A stretch of 64,000 nucleotides of DNA from Ancylobacter sp. WKF20 (GTDB taxonomy: Bacteria > Pseudomonadota > Alphaproteobacteria > Rhizobiales > Xanthobacteraceae), in assembly GCF_029760895.1 (NCBI RefSeq), contig NZ_CP121679.1:3082001-3146000 (forward strand), written 5' to 3'. Positions 1-9,091 of the stretch are shown piece after piece. Position 1 is the stretch's first letter. The number at the start of each line of letters is the position of its first letter. The notes beneath the pieces are model-generated. The model was not told where the DNA came from and searched no databases. It was given only the letters and a program-made list of their open reading frames with translations. Made by a program: the position numbers and the translations under genes.

Positions 1-303
1 GAACATAGGGTCATCGCCGGTGGGAATGGTCTCGCGGGTTTCCAGCGTCGCCGGATCGAGCGCCAGAACGCTGGTCTCGGTGGCGCCGCGCGCGCCGGCG
101 GCGGCGACATAGACGCGGTTGGTCGAAGCGCCGAACACGATCTCGTAGAGGCCCTGGCCGGGCTTCACCTGCTTGACGAATTCCGGGTCCGCGAGCGCCG
201 CGCCACCGAGCGCCACCAGCGCCGTGGCGGAAAGCAGGGCCGAGCCCAGAAGGCGGAAGGACAGGCGGGCTTTAGGCCGGGAGGGCGTCGCGTCGATGGT
301 CAT
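1..303 (-). CDS. YncE-like beta-propeller exported protein (partial, C-terminus off the left edge)
   Basis: Reading leftward from an ATG at 303 gives 101 residues that run off the window. The N-terminus has a basic stretch followed by a hydrophobic core ending in an Ala-rich site (about residues 15-38), which is a signal peptide. After it come 'GLYEIVFGASTNRVYVAAAG' and a phrase about values 'ALDPATLETRETIP', the repeat pattern of YncE/YVTN-type seven-bladed propellers. Such proteins are periplasmic or surface-bound; E. coli YncE is iron-repressed. It lies 62 bp downstream of an iron-complex binding protein on the same strand, so joint transcription in an iron-uptake locus is plausible (inference). 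The ligand is not known. Confidence 0.75.
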   Translation of the reverse strand, partial: MTIDATPSRPKARLSFRLLGSALLSATALVALGGAALADPEFVKQVKPGQGLYEIVFGASTNRVYVAAAGARGATETSVLALDPATLETRETIPTGDDPMF

Positions 304-365
304 GGCGGTACTCCGTTGAGGATGTCGTTGGCGGCGTGCGAAGCTCCCGGCGAGCGACGCAGGTT

Positions 366-1514
366 TCAGTCGAGCGCAACCCAGTTCGGGCCCTCGATGG
401 GCACGGCAAGGAAGCGGGCATTGACCTCGGCGACGGTGGCGTCGACATCGAGGGCGCCGAAGCGCTCGGGGTGGATCCATTTGGCGAGGATTTCGACCGC
501 GAACAGGTCGAGCGCGGAATTCAGCATCTGGTGCGACAGGCCGTAGACCCGCTTGTCGCGCACCGCCGCCAGCCCTGCGAATCCCGGCCGGGCGATGACG
601 CGGGCCAGCGTCTCGCGGGCGCGCTCCGCGGTGTATTCCGGCCCGATCAGCAGCCCGCCCGTGCCTTCCATATGGCTGCCGCCGGTCGCGATATAAACCT
701 GCGGATCCTGGGCGATGACATATTCGAGGTTGAGCTTGCCGAAGGCGCGGGGAATGACCGCCGCGCCGATATTGGCGCCGCCCACCAGGTCGATGATCTC
801 GCCGACATTGCCGCGCCCCGGCGAATTGCAGCAATCCGCCGTCATCGCCGCGTGCGGCTCGAGGAAGACGCGCGGGCGCTCGGCGGGGGACAGGTTGGCG
901 AGTTTGCTGGTCACCGCCTCGAGATGGGCGCGGCGATAGGCCAGGAAGGCCTCGGCCTTCTCGGAGGCGCCGGTGGCGGCGCCGAGAAGGCGCAGGCTCG
1001 GCTCGGTATTGGTCAGCGGGTGGGTGAAGAAGTCGATCACCACCACCGGGATGCCGGCGGCCTCGATGCGGGCGCGCTCCTCCTCGCTCGGCTGGGAGCC
1101 GAGGGAGAACACGGCGAGGTCCGGGCGGGCGGCCACCACCTGCTCGACCGAGAGCGAGCCGGCCGAGCTCGCGACCTTGGCCAGCGTCTCGATGGCGGGG
1201 AATTTCGCCCGATAGGCGTCATAGGTGTTCTTGCCCAGCCGGTTGATGTCGCGCGGCCAGGCCGCCAGCACGCTCACCGGATCGGGCTGGATGAGGGCAA
1301 GGGCGACGAGGAAGCGGCCATCGTCGATCAGCAGGCGTTTGGCGGGGGCGGTGAGCGTCACCTGCCGGCCGGTGAGGTCGGTCAGCTGCACCTCCGCCCG
1401 CGACGGCAGCACCAGCGTCGTCCATGCCAGCAGGCCGGTCACCAGCGCGACCAGCAGCCGGGCGGGAGCGAGGCGCGGGCGGCGCGCCGGAAGGGCCGGA
1501 AGAGTGAAAGCCAT
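366..1514 (-). CDS. Iron-siderophore/heme/cobalamin-type ABC transporter substrate-binding protein
   Basis: 382 residues. It starts with a basic, Arg-rich tract and a hydrophobic segment ending 'VLPSRAEV', a signal peptide, and continues as a FecB/BtuF-type periplasmic binding protein (class III, Fe/B12 family): an early 'DLTGRQVTLTAPAKRLL' signature, 'VVAARPDLAVF' in the first lobe and 'IIDLVGGANI' in the second. It would capture a ferric chelate, heme or corrinoid and hand it to a membrane permease. No permease or ATPase is in the window, so partners are probably to the left. The ATG at 1514 is preferred over a TTG further upstream. The substrate cannot be read from sequence. Confidence 0.82.
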   Translation of the reverse strand: MAFTLPALPARRPRLAPARLLVALVTGLLAWTTLVLPSRAEVQLTDLTGRQVTLTAPAKRLLIDDGRFLVALALIQPDPVSVLAAWPRDINRLGKNTYDAYRAKFPAIETLAKVASSAGSLSVEQVVAARPDLAVFSLGSQPSEEERARIEAAGIPVVVIDFFTHPLTNTEPSLRLLGAATGASEKAEAFLAYRRAHLEAVTSKLANLSPAERPRVFLEPHAAMTADCCNSPGRGNVGEIIDLVGGANIGAAVIPRAFGKLNLEYVIAQDPQVYIATGGSHMEGTGGLLIGPEYTAERARETLARVIARPGFAGLAAVRDKRVYGLSHQMLNSALDLFAVEILAKWIHPERFGALDVDATVAEVNARFLAVPIEGPNWVALD

Positions 1515-1874
1515 CGCGAGGTCTGCTTGGATCAACGGGCATCGGATGCTGGCGTCATCCGCCTCGGGGACAGACGTGTCAACTAAACAATTTGTAACAG
1601 CTTGTTTTTAATTACTCTAAATAAGAATAAATACGGTAATTGTCGCGATACTTCCGAAACTATACGCGACATTACTGCCCCTGCGTCATCACGAGTGGGT
1701 CAACCGCGCGCGCTTCTCGGCAGGCTTGGCACGCCCGTCCAAAATGCCGCAGTGCAACCAGAAACGGTATCAGATGGGTGTGCCGCTCTCGCCGCCCGGC
1801 AGCGAATTTGCTAGGTACGCCACGCGCCGCCCTGCGGGGCCGGTGCTTCGGCATCTGGGGGATGGGATCACTTC
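1515..1874. promoter_or_regulatory. AT-rich divergent intergenic region with an imperfect dyad
   Basis: No gene is seen in these 360 bases between the iron-binding protein (leftward) and ugd (rightward). Bases 1580-1640 are strikingly AT-rich for this genome, as expected for a promoter. An inverted repeat TGTCGCG (1641-1647) / CGCGACA (1665-1671), flanked by matching ATA/TAT, could be an operator. It does not match a Fur, RirA or Irr consensus that I can assert. Confidence 0.4.
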
Positions 1875-3197
1875 ATGCGCGTTGCAATGATCGGTACCGG
1901 CTATGTCGGCCTTGTTTCCGGTACGTGCTTTTCGGACTTCGGCCATCACGTGACCTGCATCGACAAGGATGCCGGCAAGATCGAGCGGCTGAACCGCGGC
2001 GAGATTCCGATCTATGAGCCGGGCCTCGACGATCTGGTGCGCCGCAATGTCGAGGCCGGCCGGCTCGACTTCGCCACCGACCTCACCCAGGCGGTGAAGG
2101 AAGCCGAGGTGGTGTTCATCGCCGTCGGCACGCCCTCGCGCCGCGGCGACGGCCATGCCGACCTGTCCTATGTCCACGCCGCCGCGCGCGAGATCGCGCA
2201 GGTCGCGGAAGGCTTCACCGTCGTCGTCACCAAGTCGACCGTCCCGGTCGGCACCGGCACCGACCTCGAGCACATCATCCGCGAGGCGGCGCCCGAGGCG
2301 GACATCGCCGTGGTGTCGAACCCGGAATTCCTGCGCGAGGGCGCGGCGATCGAGGACTTCAAGCGCCCCGACCGCGTGGTGATCGGCACCAGCGACCCGC
2401 GCGCCCGCGAGGTCATGGCCGCGCTCTACCGCCCACTCTCGCTCAACGCCGCGCCGATCCTGTTCACCGAGCGCAACACCTCCGAGCTGATCAAATACGC
2501 CAGCAACGCCTTCCTCGCGATGAAGATAACCTTCATCAACGAGATGGCGGACCTGTGCGAGAAGGTCGGTGGCAATGTGCAGGAAGTCGCGCGCGGCATC
2601 GGACTCGACGGGCGCATCGGCTCGAAGTTCCTGCACGCCGGCCCCGGCTATGGCGGCTCCTGCTTCCCGAAGGACACGCTGGCGCTGATGCGCACGGCGC
2701 AGGAGGCCGGCTCCCCGGTGCGCCTCATCGAGACCGTCACCACGGTCAACGAGACGCGCAAGGCCGCCATGGGCCGCAAGGTGCTGGAAGCGCTGGAAGT
2801 GGCGCCGCGCGGGGCCACCGTCGCCGTGCTCGGCCTCACCTTCAAGCCGAACACCGACGACATGCGCGACAGCCCGGCGATCAACATCGTGCAGTCGCTG
2901 GTCGATCGCGGCGTCACCGTGCGCGCCTATGACCCGGAAGGGATGCACGAGGCCCGCAAGGTGCTGCCGCCCAGCGTAGTCTACACCGCCGGCGCCTATG
3001 AATGCGCCGAGGGCGCGGACTGCCTGGTCATCGTCACCGAATGGGACGCCTTCCGCGCCCTCGACCTCGACCGGCTGAAGGCCGTGCTCAAGAGCCCGAT
3101 CGTCGTCGACCTGCGCAACATCTACCCGCCCGTCGACCTCCTCAGCCGCGGCTTCAAATACACCGGCATCGGCCGGGGGAATGTCGTTCAGGAGTGA
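1875..3197 (+). CDS. ugd: UDP-glucose 6-dehydrogenase
   Basis: 440 residues, normal family length. It oxidises UDP-glucose to UDP-glucuronate with two NAD+ in the cytoplasm. The N-terminal Rossmann motif 'MIGTGYVGLVSG' opens the protein; the catalytic cysteine sits in 'GPGYGGSCFPKD' (about residue 262); 'LTFKPNTDDMRDSP' is the C-terminal UDP-binding signature. It is monocistronic and convergent with the O-antigen ligase-like gene. Its product would feed the GumK-like glucuronosyltransferase encoded at 9092-10264, so the locus probably makes a glucuronic-acid-containing polysaccharide (inference). Confidence 0.96.
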   Translation: MRVAMIGTGYVGLVSGTCFSDFGHHVTCIDKDAGKIERLNRGEIPIYEPGLDDLVRRNVEAGRLDFATDLTQAVKEAEVVFIAVGTPSRRGDGHADLSYVHAAAREIAQVAEGFTVVVTKSTVPVGTGTDLEHIIREAAPEADIAVVSNPEFLREGAAIEDFKRPDRVVIGTSDPRAREVMAALYRPLSLNAAPILFTERNTSELIKYASNAFLAMKITFINEMADLCEKVGGNVQEVARGIGLDGRIGSKFLHAGPGYGGSCFPKDTLALMRTAQEAGSPVRLIETVTTVNETRKAAMGRKVLEALEVAPRGATVAVLGLTFKPNTDDMRDSPAINIVQSLVDRGVTVRAYDPEGMHEARKVLPPSVVYTAGAYECAEGADCLVIVTEWDAFRALDLDRLKAVLKSPIVVDLRNIYPPVDLLSRGFKYTGIGRGNVVQE

Positions 3198-3218
3198 GGA
3201 AGGCGGATGCGGTGCTTG

Positions 3219-4514
3219 TTACTTGGAACGAGCAACAGGCACCGCATTACGATACCTAACAGGCATCGGAGCCGCCGGGCGGACGCGAACCGGCGGCTGT
3301 GACGGCTGAGCCAGGAGAGCAAATCCTCCGGCGGCGGACAGCCAGAAGATCGGCGCGGTGGCGAGACCGAACGAGTCGCTCATCTGGTTGAGGATTATGT
3401 AGAGCGCCGCACTCAGAAAGAGCCCAAGAGCGACAATCGACCCGCCCGTTGGCCGCAGCCAGAAACGTATCGCCGCGCTGACCAGACCTGTCAGAACACA
3501 AAGAAAAACGCCCGTAATACCGATGACTCCCCAGAGCCCCATCCCCCGCGCATAATCAAGAAAGACATTATGCGAGTGGGTAAGCCCGTCGACCATCGAC
3601 CCAGCACCTACGCCTGTGAGGGGATGCTCTAAGAAAAGCTCAATCGAAATGTCCCACACCACCATTCGAGACTCGACCGATTGATACTCAGCAATATCGG
3701 TTGCAAAAAGAATTGCATTAATCTTATCGTAGAGTAGAGGATTCCAGCTATCCAGCGAATTGTACACATACAATACAACAAAAAACGCAACAACAGACAT
3801 ACCAAAAATCTTAACTACAGCAATAGCCCCATCGCGACGTAGTAGCACAAAACAAAAAAGAGCAAAAGAAACAACCGGCGCAACACCAAGCGCGAATTTT
3901 CCGCCGCTAGCTAACAGCGAATACATCAAACCAAAAACGCCTAGGGCAGTAATTAGCTTACTCCCGGATTTTATATCGTTTTTTGCAAGTAACAGACTAA
4001 CCAAAAATGGCACCGGCGTAGCCGACAGGATCGCCATCTGGATCGGTCCATCGAGAAATCCTTTGAACCGATACGATCCGTAAAACATAGCTGCGATCTG
4101 GGAACTAAGCTGCGAACCGATGATCAAGGCCATATTTATGGCCACGCCGATGAGCACCACGCGCCGTACAAACATGATGCAAAAAATGCTTCCATAGAGG
4201 CGCTGGGCAACGAAGAAAAACGGAACAAGCACGAGGCCAAAAGCCTGCGCCAGAACGACGCGAAATATTCGAAACGGCTCAGGTGACTCGATCAGCGAGA
4301 TCACAGCAGCTAGCACCACGAAGCTCGACGCAAACAGCGCGACGAGCGGCAGAACCGGCATGCCGTCAGCCAGGATATGGCGCCCATTATAGCGCATTAG
4401 CAAAATCGGCGCCGCCATGAGAGGCAGGCAGATGACCATAAACGGAGCGGGGCCGACCTGGAGAAGGCCAGACATCCACAGCAGTGGCCCGAGAATGAAT
4501 GCCAAAGCCGACAC
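3219..4514 (-). CDS. O-antigen ligase / polymerase-like multi-pass membrane protein
   Basis: 431 residues, almost entirely hydrophobic segments (about 11-12 membrane spans) with one larger periplasmic loop. The motif 'LTHSHNVFLDYARGMGLWG' is the signature region of the Wzy/WaaL O-antigen ligase superfamily (Wzy_C). It starts at a GTG behind a strong AAGGGGGG ribosome site, 12 bp after the acyltransferase stop, so it is the last gene of the leftward polysaccharide run. Codon use is much more AT-rich than in the surrounding genes, suggesting transfer. Whether it polymerises repeat units or ligates the glycan to lipid A cannot be decided from sequence. Confidence 0.8.
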   Translation of the reverse strand: MSALAFILGPLLWMSGLLQVGPAPFMVICLPLMAAPILLMRYNGRHILADGMPVLPLVALFASSFVVLAAVISLIESPEPFRIFRVVLAQAFGLVLVPFFFVAQRLYGSIFCIMFVRRVVLIGVAINMALIIGSQLSSQIAAMFYGSYRFKGFLDGPIQMAILSATPVPFLVSLLLAKNDIKSGSKLITALGVFGLMYSLLASGGKFALGVAPVVSFALFCFVLLRRDGAIAVVKIFGMSVVAFFVVLYVYNSLDSWNPLLYDKINAILFATDIAEYQSVESRMVVWDISIELFLEHPLTGVGAGSMVDGLTHSHNVFLDYARGMGLWGVIGITGVFLCVLTGLVSAAIRFWLRPTGGSIVALGLFLSAALYIILNQMSDSFGLATAPIFWLSAAGGFALLAQPSQPPVRVRPAAPMPVRYRNAVPVARSK

Positions 4515-4526
4515 GGCGCCCCCCCC

Positions 4527-5621
4527 TTATCTGCCAGCGCGCGAGGCGCGGTCCGAACGCCGGAACCACCTCAGCAACGGCCGCTCAAGGAGAAGATATA
4601 CCACATGACCAGCCGAGATCGCCGCGATCACAGCGCACCCCGCATACGCCCAGCCAACCCAACTAGCGGAAGGCAGAAAATGCGTGAAGGCGATCTGCAG
4701 TGGACGCTGAACGAAGCGATGCGACAGATACAGCGAGTACGAACTATTTCCGAGTTCAACGAGTATGCCGGGCAACCGCTCTTCACGATCCGCTGGCCAC
4801 AAGAGCACGCCCGCTCCAACAATCAGTAAGGCCGGCAGGCCAGCGGTGATGAAGCGACTCAAGTCGAAGGGCAAAGGGGGAGTATTCAGCCACAGGAGAA
4901 GCCCGATACCCACGGCGAAACAGCCTAGCGCCATACCGACATTGGCAAACGACTTCCCGACCCGCTGGTAAACCATTGCCAACGCAACGCCCATGCCAAA
5001 CTCGATGATGATGCTATTCGTGATAAAATGCAGGGGGCTCGTCGGATCCGGGTCAATAATCTGACCGATCACAGACACTGAGACCAAAGCTCCAATAACG
5101 GAAGCGCCGAGATACCGCGGCGGCACCGCGACAAGAAGAATACCGAAAAGCAGATAAAACTGCATTTCATAGTTCAGCGTCCACCCCAGCGCCAACAAAG
5201 GAGCCAAGGCGCCCTCAGGGTTCGGATATGGAACGAATAAGTACGATGATATTATATGAGCTACACCATTAACCCCCTTATTGAGGGTTTTAGGAGAAAT
5301 AATTGCAGTAAACAAATATATTGTCGTAAAAATATAGTACAGAGGAACAACTCTTACAATGCGCAGATAAGCAAACCTGCGCACACCTAAGAGATACTGA
5401 CCACGAGAAACGCTGGAATAGTATATAATAAATCCACTTATTACAAAAAAGATATCAACCCCCTTGCCGAGGGCGACAAGACTGATGGGCAGGGCGAGGT
5501 GAAAAACCGATATCGCTTCCTCAAAGCCATGCGCGATTGTTACCATAATGGCGGCCAAGGCTCTGAGGCATTGAACCGAAAGAAGTTGCTTGCTTGGCAT
5601 CGGAAGATCGCGGCTTTTCAT
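4527..5621 (-). CDS. Acyltransferase family 3 (OafA/YrhL-like) membrane protein
   Basis: 364 residues from the ATG at 5621, whose ATGA overlaps the stop of the upstream glycosyltransferase. The start of the family domain is clear ('LLSVQCLRALAAIMVTIAH', with the catalytic-type His), followed by 'GKGVDIFFVISGFIIYYSS', the classic second signature, and about ten hydrophobic segments. Family members O-acetylate or otherwise acylate exported sugars. The 5' half is AT-rich like the following gene. An alternative ATG at 5600 would remove only seven residues. Confidence 0.88.
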   Translation of the reverse strand: MKSRDLPMPSKQLLSVQCLRALAAIMVTIAHGFEEAISVFHLALPISLVALGKGVDIFFVISGFIIYYSSVSRGQYLLGVRRFAYLRIVRVVPLYYIFTTIYLFTAIISPKTLNKGVNGVAHIISSYLFVPYPNPEGALAPLLALGWTLNYEMQFYLLFGILLVAVPPRYLGASVIGALVSVSVIGQIIDPDPTSPLHFITNSIIIEFGMGVALAMVYQRVGKSFANVGMALGCFAVGIGLLLWLNTPPLPFDLSRFITAGLPALLIVGAGVLLWPADREERLPGILVELGNSSYSLYLSHRFVQRPLQIAFTHFLPSASWVGWAYAGCAVIAAISAGHVVYLLLERPLLRWFRRSDRASRAGR

Positions 5622-6709
5622 AAGACGAATATCTGGCACAGGGTGCCCGCGCCCTGACGCCAACTGAAGCCAGCGTTCCGCGCGAGGCCCTTGTCGACCA
5701 AAGACTCGCGCGCCACGCTGCCCGACAGAAAGCGCCGGATCTGCGCCGCGCAATCCCCCTCATCGTCGCTGCGAAAATACAGCGCCGCGTCGCCGAGCAC
5801 TTCCGGCATGGCGGAGGAGTCGGAGGACAGCACCGGGCAGCCCAGCGCCATGGCTTCCAGCGGGGGGACGCCGAACCCCTCATAGCGCGAGGGAAAGAGG
5901 AACAGCCCGGCATTCTCGTAGAGCGCGCGCAGTTCGCCATCGCTCACCCGGCCGAGACGGGCGACGGAGGGGTGATCCTCCACCACGCCACCGGCGAAGA
6001 TCCGGTCCGAGCCGCCGCCGGCCACGGCGAGGCGCCAGCCTTCGGGAGCGGCGCGCACGAAGGCGCGGATGGCGAGGGCGATGTTCTTGTTCGGCGTCTG
6101 GTTGCCGACGGTGAGGCCGTACTGGCCGGGCGTCAGCCCATGCCGGGCAAGGATCGAGGCGTCCGGCTCGACCGAGAGGATGTGCTCGGCGCTGTCGGGA
6201 ATGATGGTGAAGGCGCTCTCCGGCACGCCGCAATAGCGCGCCAGCTCCCGGCGGGAGAATTCCGAGATGGTCACGAGCCGGCGCGCCCGGCGCGCGAGGC
6301 GCGGGCGCAGGAAGCGGTGCAGCGCGCGATAGGCGCGCGAGAAATGCTCGGGATGGGCGAACACCGCCGCGTCGTGCATCACCAAGATGGACCGGGAATG
6401 AGCCAGCGGGCCGGCGGAGATGAGGTTCAGCAGCACCCCGCCCCGCGCGGCGAGGGCGAGCTCGATCTGCTCCCAGGCATGGCCCTTGAGCCGGCCAACC
6501 TCGCGCACCGGGATATGCCGCCAGCCCGGCGCGCGCCGTTCGCCCGGCGGCACGAGGGCGACGGGGCGCAGCCGGGCGCGCAGCTCCGGCTCCGCGTCGA
6601 GCTTGGCGTCGAGCGCCCCCACCAGCTCCTGCGCATAGCGCTGCATGCCCGACAGCGGCTGCGTCAGGAAGCGGCCATTGATGAAGACGGGAAGACTGCC
6701 CGCGCTCAT
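5618..6709 (-). CDS. GT4-family glycosyltransferase (mannosyltransferase-like)
   Basis: 363 residues from the ATG at 6709, which overlaps the previous stop as ATGA. The N-terminus 'VFINGRFLTQPLSGMQRYA' is typical of retaining GT4 enzymes of O-antigen loci; the C-terminal donor domain has 'GNQTPNKNIALAIRAF' and the E-x7-E-type loop 'FLFPSRYEGFGVPPLEAMA' that binds the nucleotide-sugar. It is cytoplasmic or membrane-associated and adds one sugar to the lipid-linked repeat unit. Translationally coupled on both sides. The donor sugar is unknown. Confidence 0.9.
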   Translation of the reverse strand: MSAGSLPVFINGRFLTQPLSGMQRYAQELVGALDAKLDAEPELRARLRPVALVPPGERRAPGWRHIPVREVGRLKGHAWEQIELALAARGGVLLNLISAGPLAHSRSILVMHDAAVFAHPEHFSRAYRALHRFLRPRLARRARRLVTISEFSRRELARYCGVPESAFTIIPDSAEHILSVEPDASILARHGLTPGQYGLTVGNQTPNKNIALAIRAFVRAAPEGWRLAVAGGGSDRIFAGGVVEDHPSVARLGRVSDGELRALYENAGLFLFPSRYEGFGVPPLEAMALGCPVLSSDSSAMPEVLGDAALYFRSDDEGDCAAQIRRFLSGSVARESLVDKGLARNAGFSWRQGAGTLCQIFVL

Positions 6710-7845
6710 GCCGCAAGCTGCCGATAGACGCGCTCGATGCCGGCGCACATGTTCTCGACCTGCCAGCTGCTCATGTCGGAGGCACGCGCCCCCTCGGTCA
6801 GCCGGGCGAGCAGCGCCTTGTCCTCGATCAGCCGGATCGCGGCCTCAGCGGCGCCCACCATGTCGTCGGCGCCGGTGACGATGCCGTTGCGCCCGTCCTG
6901 CACCACCTCGTCGAGACCGGGAATATCAGAGACGATGCAGGCGCGCCCCGCGGCGAGATACTGCATGACGACGCGCGGCAGCCCCTCGCGGGTGGAGGTG
7001 AGCATGCAGAAATCGGCGAGCGCGATGAGCTTTTCCGGGTCGGTGCGGTAGCCGAGCAAGAGGGCATTACGGCCAAGGCCGAGCGCCGCGATCTTCGCCT
7101 CGACCTCGGCCCGGTGCGGCCCCTCGCCGGGCATGAGCAGGCGCACCTGCGGGAAGCGCGCGACCACGGCAGGGAAGGCTTCGAGGAACTCGCAATGGCG
7201 CTTGCGCGGCTCCAGCGCCGCCATCATCACGATGACCGGCGGCTTCTCCTCCTCCGGCCCGATGCCGAGGAGCGCGCGCCAGTCCTCCGGCGGCTCGCCG
7301 CCGGCGAAGCGCTTGAGGTCGAAGCCGGAATGGATGACGTGGTGCTGGTCGGGTCGGCCGACCTTGGCCTCGACGCAGACATCGCGCATGCCGCGCGAGA
7401 CGTCGATGAAGGCATCCGTCACCCGCGCCGCCGCGCGCTCGGCGGCCAGATAGATCAGCCGCTGGGCTTTGCCGACATTGATGAAGGGCACGATGTGCAC
7501 GCCATGCACGATATGCTTCACCCCGGCCGCGCTGGCGGCGAACCGCCCGACAATGCCCGCCTTGCTCTGATGGGTATGGACGATGTCCGGCCGGATGGTA
7601 CGGAAAAAGCGGCGCATCGCGGCGAAGGCCTTGGCGTCGGCGACAGGATCGAGCGGATGCACCAGCGAGTCGATCTTCACCAGCTCAAGGCCCGGCATCG
7701 GCGCCGCGTAATAGCGCGGGTCGAAATCCCGGCCGTGCACGAGATAGACCTGATGCCCGGCCTCGATCTGCCCGCGGCAGGAGGCCAGCGTGTTCTCCTC
7801 GGAGCCCGCGCGCAGCAGGCGTGTCAGAACGTGAACGATGCGCAT
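6706..7845 (-). CDS. GT4-family glycosyltransferase
   Basis: 379 residues from the ATG at 7845, chosen because AAGGGGG lies just upstream and the protein opens with 'MRIVHVLTRLLRAGSEENTL', the family's normal start. An in-frame ATG at 7878 is less likely. 'HTHQSKAGIVGRFAA' in the acceptor domain and 'ALEPRKRHCEFLEAFP', 'LTSTREGLPRVVMQYLAAG' in the donor domain fit EpsD/EpsF-like GT4 enzymes. Stop overlaps the next glycosyltransferase start. Role: sugar transfer in surface polysaccharide assembly; specificity unknown. Confidence 0.9.
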   Translation of the reverse strand: MRIVHVLTRLLRAGSEENTLASCRGQIEAGHQVYLVHGRDFDPRYYAAPMPGLELVKIDSLVHPLDPVADAKAFAAMRRFFRTIRPDIVHTHQSKAGIVGRFAASAAGVKHIVHGVHIVPFINVGKAQRLIYLAAERAAARVTDAFIDVSRGMRDVCVEAKVGRPDQHHVIHSGFDLKRFAGGEPPEDWRALLGIGPEEEKPPVIVMMAALEPRKRHCEFLEAFPAVVARFPQVRLLMPGEGPHRAEVEAKIAALGLGRNALLLGYRTDPEKLIALADFCMLTSTREGLPRVVMQYLAAGRACIVSDIPGLDEVVQDGRNGIVTGADDMVGAAEAAIRLIEDKALLARLTEGARASDMSSWQVENMCAGIERVYRQLAA

Positions 7846-7893
7846 GCCGCCCCCCTTACCCCAACCGAACCATGTCATTCCCTGGCAGCGGGC

Positions 7894-8886
7894 TCATGTA
7901 AAACGCCCTTCGCTCGCCTGCTTCCAGGCGACCAGCGCGCTCTCAATGTCGGTCTGGTAGGTGTAGCCGGCCTCCACCAGCGCGGTCGGCAGGATGTTAG
8001 TGGAGCGCACCAGCTTCCAGACCCGCTCGCGGTTGATCGAGGTCTTGAAGCCGAACTTGCCGAGCACCTCGAAGCCGAAGCCGGCGAGTAGCATCAGCTT
8101 CAGCGGCACCACGCGCGTCGGCGCGGCAAAGCCCGCCACCTTGGCGAAGGCCTGACAAATGGTCTCGGAGGTCGTGCGCTCGGGATAGGAGAGATTATAG
8201 GTGAACTCCCGGCGGCCGAGGCCACGGGCGAACTCCATCGAATTCACCAGCTCGCCGACATAGCCGCACGACTTGATGGTGTCCTTGCGGCCCGGATAGA
8301 CGAAACGCTTCTTGGCGAGCAGACCCGCGAGGCGGGTGAAATTGCCCCCCTCCCCCGGCCCGAAGATGACGGCGGGACGGACGATGACCAGCCGGCGGTC
8401 GGCGCCGTTCTCCAGCCAGCTCCGATGGATGCCTTCTGCCTGGAACTTGGAGCGGCCATAGGCCGAGACCGGGGCGGGCGGGGTGCGCTCGTCCACCGGC
8501 TCCTCGGTCGGGCCATAGACCGAGATCGAGGCGGTGAAGAGCAGGAATGAGGTGCCGATACGGCTGGCGAAATCGCACACATGGGTGGCGCCCAGCACAT
8601 TGGTCCAGAAATATTCCCAGTCCTCATGGCCCGGCGTCGTGTGCACCGCGGCGAGATTGTAGATTTCCGCGCCCGCCAGCTCACCCGCCAGACGGATCGG
8701 CTCGCGCACGTCGCCGATTATGTAGTCCACTCCGGCAACCGGGCGCTGCGGCGCGCGGATATCGTAGGAGATGAGCCGGCTATAGCGGCTGGTGGCTTTG
8801 AGATGGGCCAGCAGATGCGTGCCGATAAAGCCCGCACCGCCAAAAACAATGGCACAAAGACCATGACCATGAACGTCAGTAGGCAC
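7894..8886 (-). CDS. NAD-dependent epimerase/dehydratase (extended SDR)
   Basis: 330 residues from a GTG at 8886. 'GGAGFIGTHLLAHL' is the Rossmann cofactor loop and 'SAYGRSK' the YxxxK catalytic motif, with an upstream Ser in 'FTASISVYG'. Family members convert NDP-sugars (4-epimerisation, dehydration or reduction) in the cytoplasm. It is the first gene of the leftward run of glycosyltransferases, 48 bp before the next start. The sugar product cannot be named from sequence; the C-terminal half resembles NAD(P)-dependent oxidoreductases of glycan loci more than GalE. Confidence 0.85.
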   Translation of the reverse strand: MPTDVHGHGLCAIVFGGAGFIGTHLLAHLKATSRYSRLISYDIRAPQRPVAGVDYIIGDVREPIRLAGELAGAEIYNLAAVHTTPGHEDWEYFWTNVLGATHVCDFASRIGTSFLLFTASISVYGPTEEPVDERTPPAPVSAYGRSKFQAEGIHRSWLENGADRRLVIVRPAVIFGPGEGGNFTRLAGLLAKKRFVYPGRKDTIKSCGYVGELVNSMEFARGLGRREFTYNLSYPERTTSETICQAFAKVAGFAAPTRVVPLKLMLLAGFGFEVLGKFGFKTSINRERVWKLVRSTNILPTALVEAGYTYQTDIESALVAWKQASEGRFT

Positions 8887-9091
8887 TCAATTGCCCTCGA
8901 AAAAGTCAGCGCAACGCTGAAGGATTAAGGTGGGGAAGGCCGCGATATCTTTGGATTCCGGTTGAAAGCCGAACATCCGTCACTCCGATGACAGAGCCGA
9001 GACGGCATCCGGGCGAGCCAATCCATGCGACTCATCGAACACCCTCCTTCGATGGGCATTTTAGCCACCTGTGAAAACGAATTGGCAACAT

